64,000 nt of DNA from Silanimonas sp021297925 (lineage in GTDB: Bacteria; Pseudomonadota; Gammaproteobacteria; Xanthomonadales; Xanthomonadaceae): NCBI GenBank assembly GCA_027532825.1, contig JAPZTL010000010.1, positions 62,001 to 126,000 on the forward strand. Reading direction: 5' to 3'. Under the pieces are notes generated by a model that did no database searches, had not been told where the DNA came from, and saw only the letters and a list, made by a program, of their open reading frames with translations. The translations under genes and the position numbers were made by a program. Position 1 is the first letter of the stretch, and every line of letters starts with the position of its first letter. Shown here piece after piece: positions 17,497-26,515 of this stretch.

Positions 17497-20022
17497 TCAA
17501 CCCTTGTACGCCGGCCGCTCGCCGGTGGTCCGCGTCGCCGCATTGGCGTCGCTGGTGATGTGCTGGATCGTGTGGCGCAGCTCGCGGCCCAGCACGATCT
17601 TGGCGTCCTTGTCCCAGGCGATCAGTGCCTCGTCGAAGTCCAGCTTGCCGCCCGGGCAGAGCCAGACCAGCTTCATGTCGCGCAGGCGCGCGATGAAGCC
17701 GCGGAACAGGCTCTTGTCGAAGAACTCCGGCGCGGCCGGCGCGTACAGCAGCGACAGGCGCTGGGCGGCGAGCTGGCAGAAACTCTCCAGCTCCGCGGCC
17801 GTGATCGTGCGCGGACCACGCCGCACCAGCGTGGCGATGGCGATGAAGTAGCGCTCGAAGGCCTGCTGCAGCGAATGCGCCACGGCACGGAGGCGGAACA
17901 CCTCGTCGGTCTGGCCCGGGCCGCGCGTCAGGATGCCGCCTTCGTCGTCGCTGGCGACGGAGAGCAGTCCCTCGGCGACGAACAGGTTGATGGTGGCGTC
18001 CAGCCGGTCGGCGAACTCGTCGGCCGTCCACGGCAGGAAGAGCTCGGCCTTGATGAACGGGTAGATGGTCTTGCCCAGCCGCAGCACGCCGGCGCGGCTG
18101 ATGCGGCGGTTGTTCTGGAAGCACAGCGCGATCCACGCCGAGGCCGCGAACAGGTGCAGCACGTTGTTGCGGAAGTAGCTCTGCAGCACCGCGGTGTCGC
18201 CGTCCATCGACAGCACGTCGCCGAGCGGGTGGCGGATGCGATGCAGCACGCCCATCGCCTCGCCGTAGGCGATGATCTCCGCCGGCGAGAGCGGCGTGAC
18301 CGTCACGCGGTCGGAGTAAGGCAGCGACGCCAGCAGCTTCTTCGACAGGGCCAGCTGGGCGAGCAGGTCGACCTCGTCCATCGCGTGCTTGGGTGTCGAG
18401 AGCACCGCCAGCGCGAGGAGGTTGACCGGATTGACGTCGGCCGCGCGGTTGACGTTCTCCTGGATGCGCAGCGCGAGCTCGTCGATGACGTCGCCGAACC
18501 ACGCGGGGCGGGCGTCGGGGTCCTGCACCTGCGCCCGCCAGTCCGACGCGTGGCGGGCCAGCACCTCCTCGAGGTGGATCGGCTCGCCGAAGCTGACGGC
18601 GACCTGGCCGTAGCGGCGGCGCAGCGTACCCATCGCCGCGACGACGAGGGCGCTGATGCTTTCCTTCTGCTTCGGCCGGCCGGTGAGCTCGTCGAGGTAG
18701 CTGTCGCCCTCGATCAGCTTTTCGTAGCCGATGTAGACCGGCTGGAAGACCACGGGACGGCGCGGCGCGCGCAGGAAGGCGCGCAGGGTCATCGCGATCA
18801 TGCCGCCCTTGGGCTGCAGCAGGCGCCCGGTGCGCGAACGCCCGCCCTCGATGAAGTACTCGATCGAGAAGCCTTCGCCGACCAGCTGCGCCACGTACTC
18901 GCCGAGCACGGCGGTGTAGAGCGCGTTGCCCTTGATGCTGCGGCGGATGAAGAAGGCACCGCCGCGCCGCAGGATCGGGCCGATCACCGGCAGGTTGAGG
19001 TTGATGCCGGCCACGATGTGCGGCGGGACGATGCCGTTCCTGTAGAGCAGGTAGCTCAGCAGGAGGTAGTCCATGTGGCTGCGGTGGCTGGGCACGTAGA
19101 CGACCTCGCGCCCCGGCGCCACCTCCTTGAGCTTGTCGAGGTGGTGCACCTGGACGCCGTCGTAGATGCGGTTCCAGAACGCCGTCAGCCCGAAGGACAG
19201 GGAGCGGACGACCGGGTGGGAATAGTCGGCCGCAATCTCCCAGGCGTAGCGGTAGGCCCTGGTCCAGGCCTCGGCCGGCGTCGAGCCTTCGCGTCGGGCG
19301 GTATCGGCGATCGCCTTGCGCACCGGCTCGGCGTCGAGCACGCGGTCGACCAGCAGGCGGCGGGTCGACAGGTCGGGGCCGATGATGGCCTCGCGCACGC
19401 GGCGGAAATGCGCGCGCAGCACGCGCGCCGCCTTGCGCACCGTGCGCTCGTGCGACAGGTCCTCGCCGACGATCTCGCGGACCGGGAAGCCCGGCGAGAA
19501 GCGGACCGTGGTGCCGCGGCCGTTGAGCAGGATGGCGAGCAGCCGGCGGAAGCGGCCGACGATGGCCCAGTTCTCGGAGAACAGCACCGAGAACCAGCCG
19601 CTCTGCCGCTCCGGCGCGCGGCCGACCAGGATCGAGACCGGCACCAGCTGCACGTCCTGCTGCGGGTTGAGCCGGTGCGCCATCAGCAGCCGGGCCAGCG
19701 CGTCCGAATGACTGCGGTTGGCGGGGCGGCCGAGCGCGCCCTTGCGGCGCCGCGACAGCGCCATGTAGGCGCGGCCGCGGCCGAGCGGGTCGCCCGGCAG
19801 CGGCTGCAGCGGCGACGGCAGCCCGGCCTCGCGGCAGGCGCGGTCGAGGATCAGCATGTTCGACAGCCCGTAGTGCTCGAGCACGTAGCACACGGGGCGG
19901 TCGAGCTGGATCGGTGGCACCTCGGGGTCGCGGGTGATTTCGATCCACGGGTTCAGCAGGGCCTCGAGCAGGCGCGCCCACCAGGGGGGGCGCACGTAGC
20001 CGGGAACGGTCGACGGGCTCAT
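17497..20022 (-). CDS. plsB: Glycerol-3-phosphate 1-O-acyltransferase
   Basis: An 841-residue PlsB-type acyltransferase that makes lysophosphatidate at the inner membrane. The catalytic HxxxxD motif is SHRSHMDYLLLSYLLY (His313). Further family blocks are GIVPPHIVAGINLNLPVIG, GGAFFIRRSIKGNALYTAVL and EGGRSRTGRLLQPKGGM, then VVFQPVYIGYEKLIEG. Length is close to the 800-880 norm. It is the last gene of a reverse-strand run (22.6 to 17.5 kb), nine bases after the lipoprotein gene. Confidence 0.97.
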   Translation of the reverse strand: MSPSTVPGYVRPPWWARLLEALLNPWIEITRDPEVPPIQLDRPVCYVLEHYGLSNMLILDRACREAGLPSPLQPLPGDPLGRGRAYMALSRRRKGALGRPANRSHSDALARLLMAHRLNPQQDVQLVPVSILVGRAPERQSGWFSVLFSENWAIVGRFRRLLAILLNGRGTTVRFSPGFPVREIVGEDLSHERTVRKAARVLRAHFRRVREAIIGPDLSTRRLLVDRVLDAEPVRKAIADTARREGSTPAEAWTRAYRYAWEIAADYSHPVVRSLSFGLTAFWNRIYDGVQVHHLDKLKEVAPGREVVYVPSHRSHMDYLLLSYLLYRNGIVPPHIVAGINLNLPVIGPILRRGGAFFIRRSIKGNALYTAVLGEYVAQLVGEGFSIEYFIEGGRSRTGRLLQPKGGMIAMTLRAFLRAPRRPVVFQPVYIGYEKLIEGDSYLDELTGRPKQKESISALVVAAMGTLRRRYGQVAVSFGEPIHLEEVLARHASDWRAQVQDPDARPAWFGDVIDELALRIQENVNRAADVNPVNLLALAVLSTPKHAMDEVDLLAQLALSKKLLASLPYSDRVTVTPLSPAEIIAYGEAMGVLHRIRHPLGDVLSMDGDTAVLQSYFRNNVLHLFAASAWIALCFQNNRRISRAGVLRLGKTIYPFIKAELFLPWTADEFADRLDATINLFVAEGLLSVASDDEGGILTRGPGQTDEVFRLRAVAHSLQQAFERYFIAIATLVRRGPRTITAAELESFCQLAAQRLSLLYAPAAPEFFDKSLFRGFIARLRDMKLVWLCPGGKLDFDEALIAWDKDAKIVLGRELRHTIQHITSDANAATRTTGERPAYKG

Positions 20023-20031
20023 GCAGCGGGG

Positions 20032-21009
20032 TCAGGGCGCCGGGGGGGTCGTGGCCGGCGCGGCAGTCGCGTCGGCCGACGCGGAGGCGGTCGCCTCGGC
20101 CATGGCGGCGCGGTGCGACTCGACCGCGTCGGCGCGGTACCAGCCGCCGTCGATCCGGACCATGGGCTGCTCGAACTCGACCGTCCGGCCGAGCAGCGGG
20201 TAGCGCACGCGCACGGTCGCGCGATCGCCCTCGAGCGCGATGGTCTCCGCCTGCATCTTCGAGAGCGCGGCGTCCACGTCGACGCCATAGGCCGCGGCCA
20301 ACGACTTGGCGCCTCGGAACGCGACGCCGCCCTTGGCCAGCGCGGCCTCCAGCTCGAGGCCGCGGAGGACGTCGAGGTCCGGCAGGTCGAGCACGCGCGC
20401 GGTGCGGACGGCCACGCCGATGGCCTGCTTGGCGCGGGCCGGGTCGGTGAACCGGGCCCGGTCGCCGGCCCAGGTCTGGACCGCGTCGATCAGGCCGCGG
20501 GCATGCGCCTTCTCCGGCTCGCTGAGCGTCGCGTTGGCCTCGACCGCCGCGGTCGCGAACCCGGCCATCATGGTGACGCCGATGTCCCACTTCGGGCCAA
20601 TCTGCTGTTCGAGGTCCTTCAGCCGGGGCTCGGCCTTCGCCCACAGCGCGGCCTCCGCCTCGGGCGCGGTGAGCAGCGCCATGGCATCGCGCCAGCGCTC
20701 GGCCTCGGCCGGATCAAGCGGCGCGGCGGTCGAAAGCTCGCGGCGCCAGAGCGCCTGCTGCTCGGCGTACATGGCGGGCGGGACGCTCAGGCGGGCGAAA
20801 CGCTCGAGGTCGCCGTCCCGCAGCGCATCGGCCAACGCGGCCACCGCTTCGACGGGCTCCGGCGGCGCGCCCTCGATCGCTTCGGGCTCGCGACGGCAGC
20901 CGACGGCCAGCAGGACGAGCAGGCCCACGAGCGGCAACAGGCGGATCCAGCGGTTCGGCACGGCAGGTCCCGTCGGCAACGGCGGACGAACGAGGGTAAC
21001 AGAAGGCAT
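20032..21009 (-). CDS. Uncharacterised lipoprotein
   Basis: A 325-residue protein I do not recognise. A positively charged N terminus and hydrophobic segment (LLPLVGLLVLLAVGC) end in a lipobox-like LAVGC, so it is probably lipidated. The mature part is helical and Ala/Glu-rich (AVAALADALRDGDLERFARLSVPPAMYAEQQALWRREL). The last third has beta-like sequence (VRYPLLGRTVEFEQPMVRIDGGWYR) as in a small substrate-free NTF2-like domain. The Ala/Thr tail is low complexity. The start at 21009 leaves 11 bases to the e(P4)-type gene; it lies between that gene and plsB. Confidence 0.8.
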   Translation of the reverse strand: MPSVTLVRPPLPTGPAVPNRWIRLLPLVGLLVLLAVGCRREPEAIEGAPPEPVEAVAALADALRDGDLERFARLSVPPAMYAEQQALWRRELSTAAPLDPAEAERWRDAMALLTAPEAEAALWAKAEPRLKDLEQQIGPKWDIGVTMMAGFATAAVEANATLSEPEKAHARGLIDAVQTWAGDRARFTDPARAKQAIGVAVRTARVLDLPDLDVLRGLELEAALAKGGVAFRGAKSLAAAYGVDVDAALSKMQAETIALEGDRATVRVRYPLLGRTVEFEQPMVRIDGGWYRADAVESHRAAMAEATASASADATAAPATTPPAP

Positions 21010-21020
21010 GGGGAGGCCCC

Positions 21021-21905
21021 TCAGCGCTGGAGTTGGGCGCGCTTGGCCGCCCGCTGCGCCTCGTCGGAGAGGCTGCGGTCGTTGCCGTAGAGCGCGGGCT
21101 CCCAGCTGCCGTAGGTCGGGTTGGGCAGAACGAACCAGCGCTGGCCCACCCAGGCGTCGAAGCCGCCGAGAAGGGCGTCGCGGGCCGCCGGGGAATTGTC
21201 GGGAATCGAGACGAAATCCCCGAGCTGGTCGCCGAACTGCATCAGCACGCGGTAGCGCTGCGCCACCCACTGGCGGCGGCAGCCCTTGTCGCTGCCCTTC
21301 GGCACGCAGCCCGGCGTGTCCATCCCGAGGCCGAGGAATTGCGCCTCGCCCACCGGGGGGAAGCCCACGGCCTCGAGGTTGGCGCGGGTCACCACCGACT
21401 TCCCGTGCTCGCGATTGGTCAGGTAGATCATCGTGACGCCGCGGGCGGCCGCCGCGCGGGCGAAGGCCGGGGCGCCGGCGACCGCCGTCGCACGGCCCTC
21501 GTCCACCCAGGCGTTCCAGGTCGGGTCGGCGAAGCGTCCGCCGTCGAGGATCAGCCGCGCCTGGTAACGGCTGTTGTCCAGCACCGTCTCGTCGACGTCG
21601 ACGATGACCGCGGCGGGGCGGCCGTCGGCGGGGGCCACGCGGTCCTGCGGGGCCAGCGCGTCCCACGCCGGGTCGGCGAGCGCGGCGTCCAGCAGGCGCT
21701 CGGCGCTGCGCCAGGTCTGGCGCTGCACGGCATGGGCTTCGCTGCTGCGCTGGAGCCACAGCGTGGCGTTGAGGTTGTCGTGCGCCGGCACCGCCGCGAC
21801 GGGCGGCGCGGCCGGTGCGACGGGAGGCGCGACGCCCGTGCTGGCGCAGCCGGCGAGGGCGAGGACGAGCGCGGCGATCGGCAGGACGAGGGGGCGTCGG
21901 GACAT
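21021..21905 (-). CDS. Lipoprotein e(P4)-type acid phosphatase / 5'-nucleotidase
   Basis: A 294-residue lipoprotein (lipobox LAGC, Cys20) of the HAD class C acid phosphatase family. The catalytic motif is DVDETVLDN with nucleophile Asp103 and Asp105; the second motif is YLTNRE, and the third block is FGDQLGDF. Members of this family (Haemophilus e(P4)) dephosphorylate NMN and 5'-nucleotides at the cell surface for uptake. Its neighbour tdk also serves nucleoside salvage, though a shared pathway is inferred. Confidence 0.93.
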   Translation of the reverse strand: MSRRPLVLPIAALVLALAGCASTGVAPPVAPAAPPVAAVPAHDNLNATLWLQRSSEAHAVQRQTWRSAERLLDAALADPAWDALAPQDRVAPADGRPAAVIVDVDETVLDNSRYQARLILDGGRFADPTWNAWVDEGRATAVAGAPAFARAAAARGVTMIYLTNREHGKSVVTRANLEAVGFPPVGEAQFLGLGMDTPGCVPKGSDKGCRRQWVAQRYRVLMQFGDQLGDFVSIPDNSPAARDALLGGFDAWVGQRWFVLPNPTYGSWEPALYGNDRSLSDEAQRAAKRAQLQR

Positions 21906-21979
21906 GGCGGGGCTCCGGGACGGGGGCGGGAGTGTACTGCGCGGGCGGTGACGCCCCGTCGCGGCGGGGGCGGCGCCGT

Positions 21980-22603
21980 TCAGCCGAGCGGCAACGGGGC
22001 CTGCATGGGCTCGATGGCCCCCTCGCCCGCCATGATCTTCTTGAACTCACCGCGAGAGACCGAGACGTAGCGGTCGTTGCCGCCGATCTCGACCTGCGGC
22101 CCGTCCGTGACCGCGCGGCCCTGGTCGTCGACGCGCACGACCATGGTCGCCTTGCGGCCGGTGTGGCAGATCGTCTTGATCTCGACGAGGTTGTCGGCCC
22201 AGCCCAGCAGCGCCTGGCTGCCCTCGAAGAGCTCCCCGCGAAAGTCCGTTCGCAGCCCGTAGGCCAGCACCGGGATGCCGAGGGCATCGACGATCCCGGT
22301 GAGTTGCCAGGCCTGCGCCTTCGACAGGAACTGCGCCTCGTCCACGAGGACGCAATGCAGCGGGCCGCAGGTGGCGATGTCCTCGCGCGCGAGGCGTTCG
22401 AGGTCGTCGTCGCGGCCGAACACCACGCCCTTGGCCTGCAGGCCGATGCGCGAGGCGACGATGCCCTCGCCGGCGCGGGTGTCGAGCCGCGGGGTGAGGA
22501 TCAGCGTCCGCATCCCGCGCTCGTGGTAGTTGTGCGCGCTCTGCAGCAGGGTCGTGGTCTTCCCGGCGTTCATCGCCGAGTAGTAGAAGTAGAGCTTGGC
22601 CAT
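21980..22603 (-). CDS. tdk: Thymidine kinase (type II)
   Basis: A 207-residue enzyme that phosphorylates thymidine. The P-loop is MNAGKTTTL near residue 11; the lasso-domain block is CHTGRKATMVVRVD followed by IGGNDRYVSVSR. In E. coli Tdk the zinc ligands are Cys, Cys, Cys and His; here only the first Cys remains and the others read Thr, Ser and Phe/Glu, so the structural zinc is probably absent. The rest of the protein looks intact. Confidence 0.96.
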   Translation of the reverse strand: MAKLYFYYSAMNAGKTTTLLQSAHNYHERGMRTLILTPRLDTRAGEGIVASRIGLQAKGVVFGRDDDLERLAREDIATCGPLHCVLVDEAQFLSKAQAWQLTGIVDALGIPVLAYGLRTDFRGELFEGSQALLGWADNLVEIKTICHTGRKATMVVRVDDQGRAVTDGPQVEIGGNDRYVSVSRGEFKKIMAGEGAIEPMQAPLPLG

Positions 22604-22626
22604 GCCGCCATTCTAAGGGGCGGCTC

Positions 22627-23460
22627 CTACGGACGCGGCGACCCCGCTCCCTCGGCACCGGCGGCTGCGGTGCCGACCGGCCCGACCTCGACCTTGCCCT
22701 CGCCGAGGCGCTTCCAGTCCTCGTCCTGCCAAGCCCAGTACTGGCGAGGTTCCCAGTAGCGATCGTCGTAGACGAGCGCGCCGTCGATGCTGCGGCTGCC
22801 GTTCGGCGTCGACACCTCGATGCTGACGTTGCCGACGAAGCCGACGCGGCTGCCCGTGACGTTGCGGCGGGCGATGCGCATGCGGTCCTCGAGGCGCGGC
22901 TTCGCGACCTCGTCGCCGTACTCGGCCCACAGCGGCTTGTTCAGCGTGATCGCCCGGGCCCGTTCCTCGGCGGTCATCTCCTGCCAGTACAGTTCGCGGA
23001 ACAGGGCGAACGCGGGGTAGTCGCGCTCGGCGGCCACCTCCATCCACGCGTAGGCCATCGGTCGATCCTGCGCGACGCCTTTCCCTTCCCAGAGCATCTC
23101 CGCGACCATCCCCTGCGAGGGCTTGTCGGCGAAGCGGGCGGCCCGCTGGAAGTGCCTGAAGGCATCCGAATGCGCGCCGGCGCGCATCGCCGCCATGCCG
23201 TAGCGGCGGTAGCGGATGTCCGGGTGGCCGTCGAGGAACACGCTGCTGGCGATCACCCAGGGGTCCTCCTCGCGCGTCTGCTTGCGGACGGCTTCGGCGC
23301 CCAGTTCGGCGGCATCGGCGGCCAGCGTGCGAGCGTCGCCCAGCGACTCGCGGGCGGGCGGGTCGACGGGGTGCACCGCCGGGGTCGCGGCGGCCAGGGC
23401 CGGCAGGGCGATCAGCAGGGCGGCGAGGGCGTGGAGCCGGGGGTGGCGGTCGGGGCGCAT
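22627..23460 (-). CDS. Exported Sel1-like repeat protein
   Basis: A 277-residue protein with the signal peptide MRPDRHPRLHALAALLIALPALAAA. The middle contains at least one Sel1/TPR-like pair (RRYGMAAMRAGAHSDAFRHFQRAARFADKPSQGMVAEMLWEGKGV, where GxxxAAM..A and LWEGKGV are typical). The C-terminal part has an acidic DDRYWEPRQYWAWQDEDW aromatic segment of unknown role. It is the first gene of the reverse-strand run toward plsB, 23 bases before tdk. Specific function unknown. Confidence 0.75.
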   Translation of the reverse strand: MRPDRHPRLHALAALLIALPALAAATPAVHPVDPPARESLGDARTLAADAAELGAEAVRKQTREEDPWVIASSVFLDGHPDIRYRRYGMAAMRAGAHSDAFRHFQRAARFADKPSQGMVAEMLWEGKGVAQDRPMAYAWMEVAAERDYPAFALFRELYWQEMTAEERARAITLNKPLWAEYGDEVAKPRLEDRMRIARRNVTGSRVGFVGNVSIEVSTPNGSRSIDGALVYDDRYWEPRQYWAWQDEDWKRLGEGKVEVGPVGTAAAGAEGAGSPRP

Positions 23461-23619
23461 CGGGGTCGTCCTTGGTCTCGGGGGATGGCAATAGGCTCCA
23501 TGAACCTGACGCATCGGGCGTGTTCCGGAAGTCATTCCATGACGACGATCGGGGCAACGCATGGCGGCCGTCGCGGTCGGCTGCGACAATGCGTTCCCGT
23601 TGCTCCGCGTCCCGCCTCC

Positions 23620-25599
23620 ATGTCCCTGAACGCCCCGCAGCGCGAGGCCGTGCTGTACACGCAGGGCCCGCTGCTCGTGCTCGCCGGCGCCGGTTCCGGC
23701 AAGACCCGCGTGATCACCGAGAAGATCGCCCACCTCATCGCGAGCGGCCAGCGCGAGGCTCGGCACATCGCGGCCATCACCTTCACCAACAAGTCGGCGA
23801 AGGAGATGAAGGAGCGCGTGGCCAAGCGGGTGAAGGGCGACGCGGCGGAGGGGCTCACGATCAGCACCTTCCATGCGCTCGGCCTCCGTTTCCTGCAGCT
23901 GGAAGCCGGGCGCGCCGGGCTGAAGCGCGGCTTCTCGGTGTTCGACAGCGACGACCAGATGGGCATCGTCAAGGACCTGATGCCGCCGGGCACCAAGAAC
24001 GATGTGCTGGAGCGGCTGCGCGGGCTCGTCTCGCGGGCGAAGAACGAGGCGATGACGCCCGAGCAGGCGATGGAACTCGCCAAGTCCGCTGTCGAGCGCG
24101 AGGCCGCAAGCCTCTACGCGAAGTACCAGCAGCGCCTCGCGGCCTTCAACGCGGTGGATTTCGACGACCTGATCCGCCTGCCGGTGCAGATGCTGGAGAC
24201 CGATCCCGACTTCGCCGCCGGCTGGCGCGAGCGCCTGCGCTACCTGCTGGTCGACGAGTGTCAGGACACCAACGGCGCGCAGTACCGGCTGTTGAAGCAG
24301 CTGGCCGGCCCGAAGGGCAGCTTCACCTGCGTGGGCGACGACGACCAGAGCATCTACGCCTGGCGCGGCGCGCAGCCGGAGAACCTCAATCTGCTCGCCA
24401 GCGATTACCCGGCGCTGAAGATCATCAAGCTCGAGCAGAACTACCGCTGCGGCGCACGCATCCTGCGGCTGGCGAACACCCTGATCGCCAACAACCCGCA
24501 CGAGCACCTGAAGACGCTGTGGAGCGACCAGCGCGAAGGCGACAAGATCAAGGTCTGGCGCTGCGAGAACAGCGAGCACGAGGCCGACCGCGTCGCCGCG
24601 GAGATCGACTACCTGAACAAGGCCAAGGAGATTCCGTTCGGTGACTTTGCCGTGCTCTTTCGTGGCAACCACCAGAGCCGGGCGCTGGAGAAATCGCTGC
24701 AGCTGCTGCGCATCCCCTACCACCTGACCGGCGGCACGGCCTTCCTCGAACGTGCGGAAGTGAAGGACGCCCTCGCGTGGCTGCGCCTCGTCGCCAATGC
24801 GGACGACGACGCCGCCTTCCTGCGCTCGGTCGCCTCGCCGGCGCGCGGCATCGGCGGCACCTCGCTGGCGAAGCTCGCGGAGCTGGCCCAGCAGCACCAC
24901 CTGTCGCTGGACGGCGCGGCGCGGCAGATGTCGATCTTGAAGCAGCTGCAGCCGCGCATCGCGGCCGCGCTCGGCGAGTTCACCGGGATCATTGATCGGC
25001 TCCGGGACGACGCGGAGCGCATGCCGGCGAAGGACCTCGTGCTGGCGCTGGCCGAGCGCAGCGGCATGCTCGAGGCCTTCCGCGCGATGAGCAAGGACAA
25101 GGCCGGCTACGAGCGCCGCAAAGCGAACCTCGACGAGCTGGCCGACTGGTTCGACGGCCCGAAGAGCAGCGTCGGCGACCTCGCCGCACAGATGATGTTG
25201 CTCAGCCACGCCGATCGCGGCGAACCCGGCAACGCCGTGCGGCTCATGAGCCTGCACGGCAGCAAGGGCCTGGAGTTCCGCGCGGTGTTCCTGGTCGGCC
25301 TCGAGGACGGCACCCTGCCGCACGAGGCCAGCATGGAGGAAGGCCGCATCGACGAGGAGCGCCGCCTGCTCTACGTCGGCATCACCCGCGCCAAGGAGCA
25401 CCTCGTGCTTTCGCACTCGCTGGAGACCAAGCGCTGGGGCGACACCATCAAGCTGGCCCCCAGCCGCTTCCTCGACGAGCTGCCGCAAAGCGACCTGCAG
25501 CGCGACGGCGCCGACCCGGAGGCCGAAGCCGAATCGAAGAAAGCCCGCGGCCGCGCCCACCTCGCGGCGATGGCGGCGCTGTTCGACGCGCCGAAGTAG
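23620..25599 (+). CDS. rep: ATP-dependent DNA helicase Rep
   Basis: A 659-residue superfamily 1A helicase. Walker A is GAGSGKT (residues 23-29); motif II is VDECQDTN; motif III is VGDDDQSIYAWRGA; motif IV region is LEQNYRC; motif V is MSLHGSKGLEF; motif VI is LYVGITRAKEHL. Length (E. coli Rep 673, UvrD 720) and lack of the long C-terminal Tudor-like extension favour Rep over UvrD. Rep restarts forks and clears proteins ahead of the replisome. The start at 23620 gives MSLNAPQREAV, the usual N terminus. Confidence 0.95.
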   Translation: MSLNAPQREAVLYTQGPLLVLAGAGSGKTRVITEKIAHLIASGQREARHIAAITFTNKSAKEMKERVAKRVKGDAAEGLTISTFHALGLRFLQLEAGRAGLKRGFSVFDSDDQMGIVKDLMPPGTKNDVLERLRGLVSRAKNEAMTPEQAMELAKSAVEREAASLYAKYQQRLAAFNAVDFDDLIRLPVQMLETDPDFAAGWRERLRYLLVDECQDTNGAQYRLLKQLAGPKGSFTCVGDDDQSIYAWRGAQPENLNLLASDYPALKIIKLEQNYRCGARILRLANTLIANNPHEHLKTLWSDQREGDKIKVWRCENSEHEADRVAAEIDYLNKAKEIPFGDFAVLFRGNHQSRALEKSLQLLRIPYHLTGGTAFLERAEVKDALAWLRLVANADDDAAFLRSVASPARGIGGTSLAKLAELAQQHHLSLDGAARQMSILKQLQPRIAAALGEFTGIIDRLRDDAERMPAKDLVLALAERSGMLEAFRAMSKDKAGYERRKANLDELADWFDGPKSSVGDLAAQMMLLSHADRGEPGNAVRLMSLHGSKGLEFRAVFLVGLEDGTLPHEASMEEGRIDEERRLLYVGITRAKEHLVLSHSLETKRWGDTIKLAPSRFLDELPQSDLQRDGADPEAEAESKKARGRAHLAAMAALFDAPK

Positions 25600-25642
25600 G
25601 CGCTGCGCGGGCCCGGCTCGCGGGCCTCCAGCAGGTTTCCGC

Positions 25643-26455
25643 TCAGCGCTGGCAGCGCGGGCACCACACGGTGGCGCGCTGCCCCAGCCGCTGGCCCTTC
25701 AGCGCCGTGCCGCAGACCTTGCAGGCCTCGCCCTCGCGACCGTAGACGAACAGCTCCTGCTCGAAGTAGCCCGGCAGGCCATCGGGGCTCAGGAAATCGC
25801 GCAGCGTGGTGCCGCCGCGCTCGATGGCGTAGCCGAGGATGCGCTTCACCGCCGCCGCGAGGCGGTCGTAGCGCTCGCGGGTGACGCGGCCCGCCGGCGT
25901 GGTCGGGCGGATGCCGGCTTCGAACAGGGCTTCGGCCGCGTAGATGTTGCCCACGCCGACGACCACGGCCTGGTCCATCACGAAGGTCTTGACCGAGGCC
26001 TTCTTGCCGCGCGACGCGGCGAACAACGTGTCGCCGGTGAACGCGTCGGACAGCGGCTCGGGGCCGAGGCCGGCGAGCAGGTCGTGCACCTCGCCCGGCG
26101 GCTGCCACAGCAGGCAGCCGAAGCGGCGCGGGTCGGTGAAGCGCAGCACGCGGCCGTCGTCCAGACCCACATCGACGTGGTCGTGCGGCCCGAGCGGCGT
26201 CGAGGCGGGCAGCACCCGCATCACGCCGCTCATGCCGAGGTGCCAGAGGGCCGCGCCGGCAGCGGTATGCGTGAGCAGGTACTTGGCGCGGCGCTCGACG
26301 GCCTCGATGCGCTGGCCGGGAAGGCGCACCCGCACGTCGGCGGGAATGGGCCAGCGGAGGTCCGGCCGACGCAGGGTCACGCCCGTGATCCGCCGGCCCT
26401 CCAGATGGGGCGCGAGACCGCGTCGGGTGGTCTCGACCTCGGGCAGCTCGGGCAT
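25643..26455 (-). CDS. mutM: Formamidopyrimidine-DNA glycosylase
   Basis: A 270-residue base-excision repair enzyme removing 8-oxoguanine and Fapy lesions. Catalytic N terminus MPELPEVETTRRGL (Pro2 is the nucleophile), helix-two-turn-helix region DQAVVVGVGNIYAAEALFEAGI, and the C-terminal zinc finger CKVC..CPRC. The start at 26455 must be correct because Pro2 must be exposed; any upstream extension would inactivate the enzyme. It converges on rep. Confidence 0.98.
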   Translation of the reverse strand: MPELPEVETTRRGLAPHLEGRRITGVTLRRPDLRWPIPADVRVRLPGQRIEAVERRAKYLLTHTAAGAALWHLGMSGVMRVLPASTPLGPHDHVDVGLDDGRVLRFTDPRRFGCLLWQPPGEVHDLLAGLGPEPLSDAFTGDTLFAASRGKKASVKTFVMDQAVVVGVGNIYAAEALFEAGIRPTTPAGRVTRERYDRLAAAVKRILGYAIERGGTTLRDFLSPDGLPGYFEQELFVYGREGEACKVCGTALKGQRLGQRATVWCPRCQR

Positions 26456-26515
26456 GGGGACGGGGTGCGGGATGGGGGCCGCAGTGTACGCTGGGGCGAC
26501 TTCCGACCGTCCGCC

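Noticed and set aside
17560..21090. Long forward open frame over plsB and its neighbours (1176 codons)
   Set aside because: It is antisense to plsB and the lipoprotein and nucleotidase genes; composition is low-complexity and charged, with no recognisable domain.
22627..25560. Long reverse frame spanning the Sel1-like gene and antisense to rep
   Set aside because: Only the 23460 to 22627 part has protein-like features; the upstream part mirrors rep.
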